From Numida meleagris (taxonomy: Eukaryota; Chordata; Aves; Galliformes; Numididae): DNA of 64,000 nt. Each line of letters starts with the position of its first letter. The first letter of the stretch is position 1. The stretch covers positions 17,603,747-17,667,746 of the forward strand of contig NC_034438.1 in NCBI RefSeq assembly GCF_002078875.1, in the 5' to 3' direction. Position numbers and translations under genes: made by a program. Under the pieces are notes generated by a model that searched no databases, had not been told where the DNA came from, and saw only the letters and a list, made by a program, of their open reading frames with translations. Positions 51,301-64,000 of this stretch are shown here, piece after piece.

Positions 51301-54300
51301 GTTCTTTCTGAGTAAGTTCAAACCTGAGGTGGAAGTGCAAACAACTGGCTTTTAAACAGTGGGACTGGATGGAGTTCCTCTTGGAACTCCAATATAAATA
51401 TTAATATGCCTAAATTAATTTTAAAAAAGCTATATCAATAGTATCTTGTAGTTCTGGAACTTTCTATACAGAGCAGACATGAGTTTGTTGTGGTATATTT
51501 AGCTGTAAGCCCTGTGTTCGTTTGCAGTGAACAGTTCAATGCACACTGTGCTCTGCGGGCACACCAGGTGCCCCAGCCTGTAGGGAGCACAGGGCTTCCA
51601 ACCGAAGTGTGGAAACGCATTCTTCCATCCTGCGGAGCTGCCTGCCCTGCAGCTGTGCCTGCTGGAACATGCAGAACAAGCTTTCTCCTCGTCTCAAGGA
51701 TTCCCCTCACCACTTCTCGCACTCCACGTGACCTTGTTTATGCCACCAGACATCTTCCTAAAATTAACCAGGATCCCCTGTGATCCCCTGACAAGAACTT
51801 GTTCAGAGCTAGAGCTGTATGTTTCCTGTACCTCCCAGAGGCTCCTGGGAGGAATAGCAAGGGTATGACGGGAAGAAGTCTTGAAGCCATGCAGGTTGTT
51901 CTACATACTTGTTTTAAGTCCACGTTACAGGAAGAGGGAGGAGAAGGAGCTTCCTCCCCACCTTGTGTATGGGAGCACAAAATGAATCTCCTTAAGCCAC
52001 ACAGATCTCTGACAGAGAGCAGTGCAGATAATCTGCAGGGTTGTCATTTTAGGAATGTGTTGTGCCAAACTGATACAGAAAAGATGGGATGACTGATGCT
52101 TTTTGGTTCTCACTGTGAAATTTGATATGTAGGCTCACACTGAAAATGCCTTTTTTTTTTGAGAAAAGCAGACACTCCATCCCCATCAGCAAATTGAGTA
52201 ATAAAACATTTCAGATTAAACTAAGAAGCCTCCCATCTGCACAAAGTAGGAAAGTGCCTTCATGTAGGAATGTGTTAAGTATTGTAGACAGACATACACT
52301 TATATCTTCAGCTTGCTGAGGGGGGAGAAATGTTAAGGTCTGGCAGAGTGTTTAGTTCAGGTGACACAGGGTGGTTCATAATTGGTGCTGTGCCCAGACA
52401 TTTGGCTTCTGCTGGAGGTCAACATGCCTTTCTTTCTGTGAGGGAGCAGCAGGTCAGATGGGAGAGGATCAGTGGGCATTAAGGAAGCTCTTCTCTTCTA
52501 ACTCTACTTGGAAATTCCATCACCTAGTTGCTGTTTCAGATGCCAGAGGACTTCTTGGCTCCATTCAGAAGTGTTATTGCTCATTTCGGCTTTATTGTTT
52601 GTAGTGAAATATTTGATTCCTAACAGAAGATGAAAGCTTTTTCCTTGCACAGATATTTCAGGGGCAGATATGTTCAAGTGACTCTCCTGGGAATAGAGAT
52701 CATGGCAGAAGGATTCAAAAGTAGCAAAGCAGTAATAAGCAGGAGCTAGTTCCTTGTACCTGAGATCCACACTACTTCAGGCCAAGCTTTTTTTTTTTTT
52801 TCTGTCCAGGAGAGAAATAAGTCAAGGTTTGTAGACTGCAGTCCTAAACTATCCTTCAAATCCTGTTTCACCACCTCAGAGGGAGACAGACTTCCCTTTC
52901 TGAAAGGAAAAAGAAATGTGGAAGCTTTGAGCTGGAAGCTGACCTGTGAGATGTCCATGAGAGAGGTCTTGATACCATCTCATTCGAGTACTTGCATTCT
53001 CTACTCTCGTATTGACACTAGTAGCTTTCCCTGCCTATTGCTCTGTATGTAAGGCAATTTTACTAAGAATGTCACAGGCCTCTAGGAAGACTGGCGTTTG
53101 TCAGAAGGGCACTGTCTTTACCCAGATCTGTTGTATTTTCTCAAATTAAATGAAATGAAACTAATTAAATTGTTTTATATTCATCTTTGTTAACTCATTT
53201 GGAGTATAATTATGCTTGGCCTTGAAATTACAAAATACAATTGGTAATTTGCATAGCAAAATTCTGAAGTATAGATTAGCTCTTTACAGTATGCATTCAT
53301 ATTGTAAGAAGAGCAGTTTTGCTGTGTCTTCAGTCATGTCTTTTAAGCATGTGGTTTAGTTCCTGCATGTTCAGGTACAAGGGTAAGCCATCTTGTCCCA
53401 GCAAATATGCTGAAGCATATCATTCCCCTTAGTACCTCAGCAGAAAACTAGTATGCTGTGCAGTTTGCTTGTTCTGGCTTGTGTGTGTGGCAGTATTTTA
53501 GTTCTACTGCCAGTGAAGGTACCCAGTGAAGCCAAGTGGAGAAGAACAATGGCTTCAGTATTTTGAAATCAGTTATGTATGAATTGCATTCATATATTTT
53601 AAAAATTACTGCAGATGGAATAGATACCCAGTGCCAGGGCAGGCCACTTGTAGACCCTGGGAATCAAGACTGCTGGGAAGAGCACAGTCAGAGATTTTAG
53701 GCTTTTGGCTTCCTTTCAGCCCACAAAGTGGACTACTGAGCAGCTAGAAAGGGTAACCAGCAGGGAATCTTCCAACCTCTGCCGTGTCAACTAAGTTCCT
53801 ATGGAACTTCATAAAATTGGGTATCTGACTTTTTTATTGCTTGATAAATATCTTTTTAAAAAGGAAATATTTCTTTCCAGGCTGCAGCTTAACTTACTCA
53901 TAAGTATTTCCATTGCCTTTAGCAGTACTTGCAAATGTGGAAATACATTAAGAGCTAAATAACCATATGTGGCTGGGACCCGAAAGAAAACACAGGATTT
54001 AATGTTATGATTGACCTTCTAGTTAAACCCTTATGCAAGTCTGGTGCCTTAGAGGTCCGCCTGTGATTCTTTGTAAGCAAGTGTCCTCATCTTGTGTGTC
54101 TATCTGGTTTGTGGTACTGGCGCATCAGGTAGGGGTAGAGCAATGTTTGTCACAAAGTAGGTGATGCCTCTTTAATCCGGGTTTCATTCAAAGCCTGAAT
54201 CCCAACTCAGGAAACCAGGACTCAGATTATCACTGTGTCCAAATGGAGTTGCATCTGACTCTTGAAGTGTTCTGAGTGAAACTTCTCTGCTCATCAGTGT

Positions 54301-54539
54301 CATCAAGCTACTGTCAGCAGGGCTCTGCTAGCATGAAGCCTGTTGTGTTTGCAGTAATCACTGTTCATGTTGTGGCCCCCAGCTGCATAGAAGCCTTGTG
54401 GGGGGTTTATAAGATGGGATGTTTCAGAGGTGACAGACCTTTTGTTCTTCAGGTGTCTTTCAGATGTTTCTTGGTGACTGCAATCTGAAGAACTTGATAG
54501 CATGGAGGTAAGAACTCTGCATGCTCCTGTCTGTGGTTC

Positions 54540-54990
54540 AGACAAGAATAGAGCTCCAAAGAGTGGGAAAACAAAGGCCTGAGGACAGAAGTGTGCCTGA
54601 AAGAAAATGAAGGGAAGTGGTTGAGATAACACATCAGTTAATGGGATACTAACATGAAGGAAAAAAGGGACTGAAAAAGGAGAAGCTGTTAACTGAAAGC
54701 CAGGGAATAAGGGGGTGAATAAGTAAGCTGGAGAACAGCAAGGCAGTGAATTGGAGAGAGGTGGCAGTAGGAGAATCAGTTATCCTGAGAGGAACTGAAA
54801 GTGGAAGAAAGGAGTTAAAGGATATGGAGTGAAGGCTTAAAGAGTGAGAACACAACTTCACAGAGTCTGAGAGGAAATGGAAGTACACGCAGAGCCTTGT
54901 GTGTATATGACTGGGGAGCTGGGAGGGATTTCAAAGGGTGCCTGAAATAGGAAAATTGGGGAGGAAAGCACCTATAGAGCTTGATGGAAG
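54540..54990 (+). other. Purine-rich (A/G) intronic stretch
   Basis: Over about 450 bases the sense strand is strongly enriched in A and G, with many GGAGA, GAAAG and AGGAA words, yet it is not a simple tandem repeat. Purine skew on the transcribed sense strand can favour R-loops and resembles exonic splicing-enhancer content. No splice sites clearly bound it. Confidence 0.5.
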
Positions 54991-55971
54991 GAAGGATGTA
55001 AGATGTTAATGCAGCATGTGTTACAAAAAGCGAGCCCTCCTCATCTAGCAGGATCTCTGTAAGTAAATAAGTATTTAAATTTGGGTGTATTTAGCACTTT
55101 TAGATGACTTCTGTCTAGTTTGTGCTTGTAGTGTTTTGTTACATGCTGATTTGAGAACAATCTAAAAATTGTGTGTTTCTGTCCCAGTTAAAACCTGGAT
55201 TTGAGAGATACAACAACAGTTGTCAAAGGAAGAATATGATTCTTTTTTTTTTTTCTTTTTTAGTTTGATATGCCCACAGCTTCTTTAACTAGTAGTAGCT
55301 ATGCTTTAGGAGTCATAGGATTTTTGAGAAGATACCGGTTGTTTGGGCTTATTGGGAAATTACTCTGTGCTATTCCAATTCATAATTGTAAGGGAAAGAC
55401 CACCACTAAACAAATTAACATTCCTCTGTTTTCTATTTTTACAAATATGCATTAAGTTTCTCTGATCTTAAGGCTGAAATGCCTGCACATCTCCTTGATT
55501 TGCACAACTGGTAAATGGGCTTGGAACAAAGCCAAAAATAGATGGGGACCTAATTTATGCAAGTGCTGCATTTTCAGATCTGAGAAACTGTCTGTGCAGA
55601 AGAGCTGTGCTGGTTCTACTAGTGGGACCAGCTGTGCTTTGTCTCCCCTCTGTGGGGAGAATATAGCTCATGTTACAGGAGCTGGTACCTTCAGCAGGGC
55701 ATGCCTTTTTTAATTTCTTCTGAATCTTTGGGAGAGAAGATACCGCTGTCTCTGGATTTCAAAACACTTTTTTTTTATGTAGCCAATGTGATGACAAATT
55801 TATGATTTGGTGGAGGCACAAAGCAGGCCTATGGATCTTGCCCTAAAGAAATGCTTAAAACTAATTTTTCTTGCTTGAAGCCGCAAGTATCTAGTGGGTA
55901 AGCATAACTGCAGTTGAATTTCTCATTGCAGTTATGATTATTAGCCAATTTAGATGATTATTTTCATCTAA

Positions 55972-56300
55972 AGGGAGCCTACAAGCAGGAGGGGAGTCAA
56001 CTCTTGACAAGGGTAGATAATGGCAGGATAAGGGGAAATGGTTTCAAGTTGAAGGAGGGAAGATTTAGATTGCATATCAGGGGGAAGGTCTTTACTGAGA
56101 CAGTGGTGAGGTGCTGGAACAGGCTGCCCAGTGAGGTTGTGGATTCCCAGTCCTTAGAGGTGTTCAAGGCCAGGTTGGCTGGGGCCCTGGGCAGCCTGGT
56201 CTAGTATTAGATGTGGAGGTTGGCGGCCCTGCCTGCAGCATGGGGGTTGGAGCTTGATGATCCCTGAGGTCCCTTCCAACCCAAGCCATTCTATGATTTT
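55972..56300 (+). mobile_element. CR1 LINE 3' end in intron 1
   Basis: The first part translates to the C terminus of the CR1 ORF2 protein (NGFKLKEGRFRLHIRGKVF, then VVRCWNRLPSEVVD and LEVFKARLAGALGSLV, 56,025-56,203). The CR1 3' untranslated tail follows ('ttggcggccctgcctgcagc', 'gaggtcccttccaacccaag', 'ccattctatgatttt'). It lies in the same orientation as MAP3K1. The reading frame is intact across this short piece and the sequence is close to the family consensus, so it looks younger than the other CR1 pieces in the window. It is 5' truncated and inactive. Confidence 0.95.
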
Positions 56301-59300
56301 GGTGTTTTCCAGGAACAGTTTGTCTGTCCAGACTTTGTTTTAGAAAAAGTAAGCTCACTTTGCAGAGCCAGCATCTCAGTTTTGCTTCTGAAGGTCCACT
56401 GTTTGCTTTGCTGCATTTCTGAGCATTATTGTGGTAAGGTTTCCATTATGATACCTAAGAGGAAGGGGGAAATGATACAATCTAGGTCTAGCGCTGTTAC
56501 TCCCTTTCCATGTTCAAATAAGTGGCATGTTTTTATAACTGGGAGGGGAGAAAACTGGCTCTTAAGAGGGAAGTGACCAGTATAGCTAGTTCTTACCATG
56601 ACAGCTTATGATAAGGATTTGTTGGGTTACTGTATGCTTCATTGGAGTAACTAAAATAATCTGTAATTACATGATTTTAAACATTTAACTCTTCTGGTTT
56701 CAGAAGTTATGAATGGACAGTCAGGGTATAAGTTTTGAGAACTGTGCTATTCCGTAATCGTACAGCATCTTGCTTGTATTTTTTTGTAGTTGAGTGGCTG
56801 GCTGGCTAATGCTTAACCCAGACATCCTAAGCAAGTAGATGGAAAGGCTCTCTTTTGAAGGTGTTTGCCTTTCCTCTTTGCAGCAGTGAGAGATGCATCT
56901 TGGGTCTTGTTGTTTGTTGTTAGAAACGTAACTTAAGCTGATTGTACCATTGTTTTCCAGCACATAACTATTTGACAATACAATCTTCATTTTTCTTGTA
57001 TGATCTGGACTGAAATCAGCCTCACTCCAATTCAGTTTCAAAGACTGCTTCTTCCTTCTGATGTCTGAGTGGGCTTGGGGCTAGTCACAGATTCTGCATC
57101 CCATTGCCTGTAAGTTTAGTGTAGCAGTTAATCCAGTCAGTGACATCAGTCTTCAGCTTCTAGCTCACAGTCAGGCCACTTCCAGTAACTAGTGTAAGAT
57201 TAACCTGTTGAGGAAAAGTATTTCTGTAAACAATCCATTAGCAAGACACCAGAGCATGACTTGCTTCATGCACAGACTTCCCCATCTTTGGTTCCAGTAG
57301 TATTTCCTGGAAACTAGCTTTTATTTCTGTTCTTATATAAGTGATGTAGTTTTGCAGTGATTTGGAAAGCTCTTGTGCGCCTGTTCAGAGAAATGAGCCT
57401 GCTGCTTTCTCTGCTATTGTCCCATTTTTGAGTGGCTGCAAGAAGACTGTGATACAAGTCCTCAAGATAAGAAGTAAAATGAGTTTAAGCTGTCTTTAGT
57501 CAACAAAAATGGTTGCTTTAGCTTTGAATGCTGTACTAAAACATAACAAGGAACTTATTTGTGTATCAAAACTTATGTTTTTTACATCTTTTTTGTACAC
57601 TTTTGTCATCTAAAAGTCTTTAAGAATAGAATCCTTTTGAGTGACTTTAAAATCAGCATATTTCAAACATGTTTCAGTGACAGTAAATGTCTCCATGTTC
57701 TATTCATGCATTGATTTAACTAAATTCCTCCTGTAGTTGCTTAATACTAAAGCACCTTTCCAAGTTGCAAGAGGTTTTAATTTTTTGCACTTCTTTCCTT
57801 CTTCTGAGGTAGAACTTTTATTTTGTAGCAAAGTATAGAAAATAAGTAACGATTTTTTAATAAGAGCCTTAGACAAATGATGGGGTACGTTTCTTGATAT
57901 ATCATGTTAACATGAGTTGTTGTTTTTAACTCTATGTTGAAAGTCCCTTCAGAAGAGTCATGATGCAGCAGGGTGGTCACAAACAGGACTGTACAGTAGT
58001 ACAGCTGCCAAGATCCCAGAGTGCTCCGTAATTGCCTGTTTAATTTGTTGCTTCTTTTATCTTTTCGTATGCTGAAGCATAGCAGAGTAAAAGCTGTCTT
58101 ACTGGCACCTCTGGGAATTACTTCAGATTCAGTTGTTAGTATTAATTTCTTTTCTTCTATCCCCTCAAAATCAGATAGTATACATCCTAATTCTAACAGC
58201 AGGGAAGGAACATCTGTGTAACGTCTCATAGGCTTTCATATTGTTTCAACAGGTAGTGAATTCTTCATGTTTAAAATTGGGGATCTGTGTCCCCAAGTTA
58301 AAATGTTATGTTAAGACAGTACTGAAAACCATGGCAAAACAACTGACGGTCTCTCTGTTTGGAAAACTTGCCTCAAAGAGTGGTATTAATTACTAACAGC
58401 CAGTCTGATTTCAGTGGTACCTGAAACAACGTAGCATTTAAAAATTAATTAAAATGTTACAGGGCTCCAGAACTTGTAACTTTGAAGTGAGGATAGCTGC
58501 AACAGATTTTTCATCTTTGCTTTGTTTTATTTCAATATAGTTGCACTGAAGTTAATTTTAGCTGTTATTTGTTAAGGGAAGGCAACAGGTAACTACTTAA
58601 GTAGTCTTTTCCTATATTGTTGAAATGTCTATGTGACACGTGTTAAAGAAACTTTCTGGTTCGTTTCATATCTTCTAACCTTTAGTCTACTACTGATTTT
58701 TACATGGGTTCTCACATAGATTGTCGAAGAATGGACGACGTGCTGTGTACTGAGACATTTCAGTTGTATTCCCGCACGAAATGCTTATGAAACTTTGGAG
58801 GAGAGCTTATAGGGCAGGTCTGAAAACATCTTTCCAAACAAGAGTGCGTGTTCTTGAAGATAACTAGCTCCTCTTCCCATTTTCCATTAAGTAAAACTGC
58901 TACGGCTGTTTGCCTCTGGCCACTAAAATCTGTATGTTGACATAAGGTGAGAGTGAGCTGAATGTTGTGAAAGTAACTCTTTGTAACAGGGATTTGTTGT
59001 TTTGGTAATGGTGGAGGTACATAGCATTTCTTCTCAGTAAGAAGTGATAAAAATGTTTTGCTTTCATTTTACACCCTAATAAATGTAACTGCTACGAATT
59101 AATGATCCTTGTTTATTTTTATTCATATCCAGTTGGATTTTTATTCACTGTAGTGTCATTTAAGCAGTAGCTCGGCTTTTTGCAAAGTGACTGTCATGTT
59201 CTTCCCCACACCAGTACTGTCATTTTAAAAGATGGGTGTCATTCTGGAAGATAACACCTGAAGGCTCGTGCAAAATAAGTCACTCTATTTATGTTTGGTT

Positions 59301-62300
59301 TCAGTTTAGATTTATAGTTCTGTATTCTATTGCTGGTAACTGAACTGTAAATTTTTCTGGAGATGAATGCATTTTCCTATGTTTTCTTTTTTGAGCACTG
59401 TTTAGATTTGCTTATGCAGAAGGTGAAGGTTAGATTTCAAGTGTATTTGAATTCTACAGTTAGTTACTTAAAACTGATACAAATTTCAAAAGCTGTTGAT
59501 GCTGTTTAGGAACAAATCTACTGAAGACTGTCAACCAGTTCCATCAAAGTGACATAGTTTATTCTGGATTTTTGTGTATTCGGTTCTAAAAAAATAAATG
59601 TCCTTACATTATGAATTTGAAGTTGGAAGTGATTAAGAGCCTTCCAAGAATAATGCCAGAATTTTACTTGTCTCAAAGCGCATAACTTGCTTGAGATGCC
59701 TTCTGCTAAACTTCTATATTTGAAAAGGGACTAGGTAGCATTTTGTTCACCAACCAAATTATTATATTAAGAAGTTGTATTCCTGCTCAAAGCCATGTTA
59801 TAAGATTCAGTCAACATTAGTTTAATTTCTGTTAGACTATTGAGATAAGATTAATTAGGAATTTCAGAAGGCAGACTAAGACACACTTAGAGGTACAGAT
59901 TTACTCAGTGTCTCTTGTTTTATATTGTGATGTTCAAACTACTAAGAGTTTTCATGATAATTTGTTAATAAATGGAAACAGGAACTTGCTGCAGGAACAT
60001 GCGAACCCGCTTCAGAAAACCCTCTTGAAACAGCTGTACAGAAAGTATGAATTTTGTGTTGTGGAGCAGGTGAGGAACTCTTTCAGCATAGTAACAAAAT
60101 GAAAGGTCAAAATTTACAAATTACCAGACTTCTGTACTTCTTGTATGAGAAGGTGGTTTCACAGTCAGCCTCTAAACATTTAGTATGCATTGTTAGGAGT
60201 TTGTTTCTGACAGCGGATGTGTAGAGAGAAAGAAAAAGGTCTTGGCTTTACTGAAACTCTGGAGCTAGTTCAGCATTGTCTTTTATGGTCTATTCTCTTT
60301 TTGCCTTTATTGTAGGCACACATTTCAACTTTGTTCCATCCATTGTTCTTCATTACATGAAGCAGTAGGGTAAAAGCTGAGGGAAGATATTTCTCTAATT
60401 AGGATCTGTATTAGATATTTGGAGGATAGTGTTTTTTCAGCTTTTTTTTCCCACATACTTCTAACTGAAAGTAAAGACCCTCAAGGAATACTTTTTTAAT
60501 TAATTTTGTAGTTGCAAGGTATAGTAAGGTATAGTAATTAAATCTTATTTTCTGAACATAACCAAAATGTACTGAAAACTTCCCTCAAATAAATGAAGCC
60601 ACTAGATGAAACCAATCTATTGAGATTAAAGAAAAAACCCTACGTTCTTCCTTAATTGTACTAATTTCTAAGCTTAGTCCTTGTCTTTTTTTAATCCTTT
60701 ACTCTTAAAAAATATTTTTAAATGGTGTGTACTACCAAGGAGGTTGTAAAGTATCTGGTTTTATTTCTTTTTTCTGGAGTGAGTTCTTAAATTTTTAAAG
60801 TACAAAAAATTGCAAAATTATAGTTCGCTTTCATTACAGATATAAAAACCTTAGCCTTCAGGTTGCCGGGTAACTTTCCATCAGATACCGTTTGCATTGC
60901 ATTTCATGTTTGAGTTAGAAAGGTGTTCCTAGCTATGCAAGGATGAAGACACACAGCATTTGCCATTAAGTGAGAAATCTAGAGGCCACTTCTCAAGAGT
61001 AAACGTTAAAAAGAAAAGCAGGAAAGAAATAACAGTTTTTAATTTTGACCTGCTTGGTAGATTCGGCATAGTATACCCTCCTTTTTTAATCTCTGAAAAG
61101 TTTAATTGCAATCAGAAGAGCTGGGGGGGAATCAAAGCAGATCTCTTGTTCCTGGGCAGTGACATAGTTGATATCTATCAAGGGAAATTTGGGCTCAGAT
61201 AAGTAAGGATGCCATTTAAGCCTATGGTATAGATTGTTTTCACAAGTGAAATATGGCCATGTGATTCAGCTCCAGGTGGGGGGAGTAAAGTTGTAAGAAT
61301 GATAGTAGTATGGCATACTCGCCTGTATCAGGAATTAACTTCACAAAAAAATGCTTCAGTGCTTCAGTCTCCTATCTCAGCTTATTTCAGTGCTTATTAA
61401 TAAGGAAGAAGCTTACCGTCAAGCTTGGGCATGCATCTCTATGGAGCTAGTGCCAATTATAAGATACTTAAATAATTTGAAGACCATTTATTATAACCTA
61501 ATGTTAGTTAGAAAGGTTGGGTGCACTTTCATGGAATAAGGTGCAAGGAAAGAATCTGCATAGGCTTCAAAAATAATACAGATGCTGTATTGATTTCCTT
61601 TAGTTTTCTCTGATGTTTTTCCATATTCAGTGTTAATTGTTTGCTTAGAGAAATGATTAGTTGATTTGCAGGGCATGCTAGGATAGCTCTGTTGTTTGAT
61701 TTGATTACAAGTTCTATGTATGTTTTACATTAGAAGCCTTGCTTTTAATAAAGACATCAGTTTGTGAAGTGCTGAAGGGAATGAAACCTCCAGATAATTA
61801 ACTTATCGTATTGATCGCAGTTTTGGTTGCTTTGGCTAAATTTCATGCTGCATTTGTTTGTGATAACACTGCATTTAAGTTGATGCTGTTATGTAGATGT
61901 GAATGCCTCTATGTGCTCATGTGGTCCTGGAATGGGGACGCAGAGCTGAGGATCAGCGTGGGTAGTTTGCTCTGTGTGTGATGCCCAGTGAACCTGAAGG
62001 TGGTGGCTGGCAGATGGAAGTCTGCTGCTCCTTGCGCAGTAACTCGCACCTCTCAGGTTAGCTAATGTTTTCCTTTACCGCTTTCATCTAGGTGCTTAGA
62101 CACAAGAGTTCTTCTGTAAAGAAGATAATTTTAGAAGGGAAATGTTTGCATTTTATCAACAGTGAAATAAGTCATCCCCCCACCCCTGCAAACAAGCAGA
62201 TCTGAATTTCTTGTTCCTAAATGAACTATTAAAACAAAAAACAAGAAACCCTCTAAGAATCATGAGATAAATTGCAGACAAGAAGAGCCTTGTACTTTGA

Positions 62301-64000
62301 GCTTTCCTCATGCAGCTGAATCTTTTAGTTCCTGTCGAGTTTGCCGTGCAGTTGATGGAAGGGGACTGAAGGCTTACTGTAAAGAATGCTTCCCCATGAA
62401 TGTATTCTGTGGTTGAGAAAACAGTGCTGATCTCCATCTTAATATTTCCTGTTGTATTCTTAATATCTCTGTTTTAGTAAACTGTTTATCACTTAAGCAA
62501 GTCTTTAAGGAGAAGCTGGAGTGCAGCAGATCATACCAAATGCAAATGCAGCAGAAGAGCAAAATGCAGATCTGTGCTGATCATATGTATTAACTTCACT
62601 AAACTGGTTTGTACTTTGAGTCAGCTGTGTAGTGTGGTGTCCGTAACAATTCACGTAATGATATTTGTCACACACATTTCCCTTCTTGCAGTTGTTAAAG
62701 CAAACAGCTATATTTCTGCATTGTCCAAACCAACCACTTTGTTGTTTTGTTTTGTTTTCTGTTGTTTTTTGAATGTAAGAATCCATAGGAAGGGCATTGC
62801 TGCATAAAATGTGCTCAGGCATTAAGGCAGCAGTTGAAAATAATGACTGTTTCCCAGATTTCTGCCTCCCATGAGCTGAGATTCTGTGTTAAACAGGAAG
62901 GAGAAGGGGTTTTTCTTAGTCAGGAGAATCTGAATGCATGCAGCTGACTTCTGCATAATAAGTTTTCATTTCCCACTTCTGCAAGGAGAGGATTCCTTCT
63001 GCAGCCTTCATTAACTTCCACTAGTAAATTTGTCTTCATGCTGTCTGTATCTGAAATACAACTTTCATAGGTGTATCAAAACTTCTGCATTTGTCCTTTT
63101 ACTATTTATGTCTCAGAGAGAGAATTGACATTCACCAAAAAAGATGCATTTAATCTACTCTGTTCAGGTGTTGGGAAGAGACTGCTGTTGGTTATTTATG
63201 CTTTCAGGAATTCGGGTTATTCTTTGTTTTTGTTTATCTTTAATTCTGATGTAAGCTTTCCTTCATAGTTGCGGTACCATTTTCAGTGTGATAATGAAAC
63301 AGTATCAACATCCAGGTACATTAATCTATTCCTGTCAGCCTATTACTTGTTGAGAAAGTGACTTAATAGTTTAGATAGTTTTGCAAAGCAGGAAATTACA
63401 GAGCTCTTGTGCTTTGTCAGTGACTTCAATGCCTAGAGCAGGAAGAACTGCTAAGATCCCTAAGAACATGTTCCAAGAGAAAAACACATGGTGTCTCTCA
63501 GCTTCAACACTTGTAAGGAAACTGGTTTAAGTGGCTTAAAAATGCAGAAAACTTAGGAACTATGGTAAGCTATCAAAAATACGCATCTTCTGATCAGTTT
63601 AGGGATGATATCTTTTCAGAAGCCTTGGAGCAATCAGACCTTGTTTCTAAGACTGCGTTGCTATAGCATAGTTACTGTAGAGAAAAGCCTTCATGAACTA
63701 AAACTTGCTTTCCTTGCTCTGCTGTTTTGGGCTGAATGTATTTGCTCCCCAGAAGGTAAGGTAGTTCAGAATTCCTCACTGCCAGTTTGGTCTGTTGAGT
63801 GAAACATTCATTGAATTCAGAAGGTGTTTGGGGGCTATATCAGATGCCCTAACCTTAAGCTGTATGTGTTTCTTTATCCACCTCTGCTTTACAGGGAAAA
63901 AAGCCTTCAGGGAAACTAAGGTGGCTGGGTATGTATTGCTGGGAAATGCTGACTGTATGGCTTCTGGTAACATATTGGAGTTGAGAGTTCTTCACGTTGA

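Larger units (their letters stand above)
45317..64000 (+). other. MAP3K1: MAP3K1 intron 1, 5' part (runs off the window)
   Basis: The intron opens with GTGAGC at 45,317. No acceptor followed by the expected second-exon coding sequence can be found before 64,000. In mammals intron 1 of this gene is also very long (tens of kilobases). The first 200 bases are still CpG-island sequence; the rest is AT-rich. Contents I can support are a CR1 3' end (55,972-56,300), short simple repeats, a purine-rich stretch (54,540-54,990) and a candidate 69-nt in-frame exon (45,532-45,600). All longer open frames in this interval lack similarity to known proteins and look like noise. Confidence 0.85.

Noticed and set aside
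47753..53254. POU octamers ATTTGCAT at 47,753, 49,902 and 53,247 (also 1,406, and ATGCAAAT at 27,651)
   Set aside because: Two or three matches are expected by chance on both strands in 64 kb of AT-rich DNA, so five is not a convincing cluster.
55240..55455. Polypyrimidine tract and TAG at 55,263 followed by an open frame
   Set aside because: The encoded sequence does not resemble MAP3K1 exon 2 or any protein I know, and no donor stands out.
58735..58760. ATGGACGAC as a possible start of the MAP3K1 HKMDD segment in exon 2
   Set aside because: The neighbouring codons do not match the expected residues on either side, so it is a chance match.

Overview
This window looks like nuclear DNA from a galliform bird, most likely chicken. 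It carries CR1 LINE fragments, a Galluhop/Mariner1_GG-type mariner copy, simple repeats, long stretches without coding signal, and one strong CpG island holding a vertebrate first exon. I infer chicken chromosome Z from the known location of MAP3K1 there; the sequence itself does not prove the chromosome.

Positions 1 to about 43,960 are an intergenic, AT-rich region in which I can recognise no protein-coding exon. It holds a degraded CR1 tail (8,194-8,325), a compound GGAA microsatellite with one unresolved base (14,081-14,243), a Z-DNA-prone alternating tract (18,231-18,264), a rearranged minus-strand CR1 with endonuclease and reverse-transcriptase remnants (20,459-22,460), a three-part pentanucleotide array (26,389-26,627), a non-autonomous mariner (34,033-34,581), a tiny CR1 tail (37,606-37,642) and a plus-strand CR1 3' part (42,966-43,775). 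Several clean short inverted repeats also occur.

Positions 43,960-45,610 are a CpG island with GC boxes, a CCAAT box and the first coding exon of MAP3K1 (MEKK1) at 44,835-45,316 on the plus strand. The exon encodes the start of the kinase's regulatory N terminus, including the block [16 protein letters not shown] that identifies the family. It ends in a consensus donor in phase 2.

Positions 45,317-64,000 are the 5' part of MAP3K1 intron 1; I find no exon 2, so the rest of the gene lies beyond the window. The intron carries one CR1 3' end (55,972-56,300), small simple repeats and a purine-rich segment. Just after exon 1 there is a 69-nt segment with splice-like borders that would stay in frame.

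I see no evidence for an exotic gene system. The observations most worth checking concern MAP3K1 5' end processing (a start-stop upstream ORF, a possible upstream donor and the 69-nt in-frame candidate exon), the internal rearrangement of the CR1 at 20.5 kb, and the ordered pentanucleotide array.
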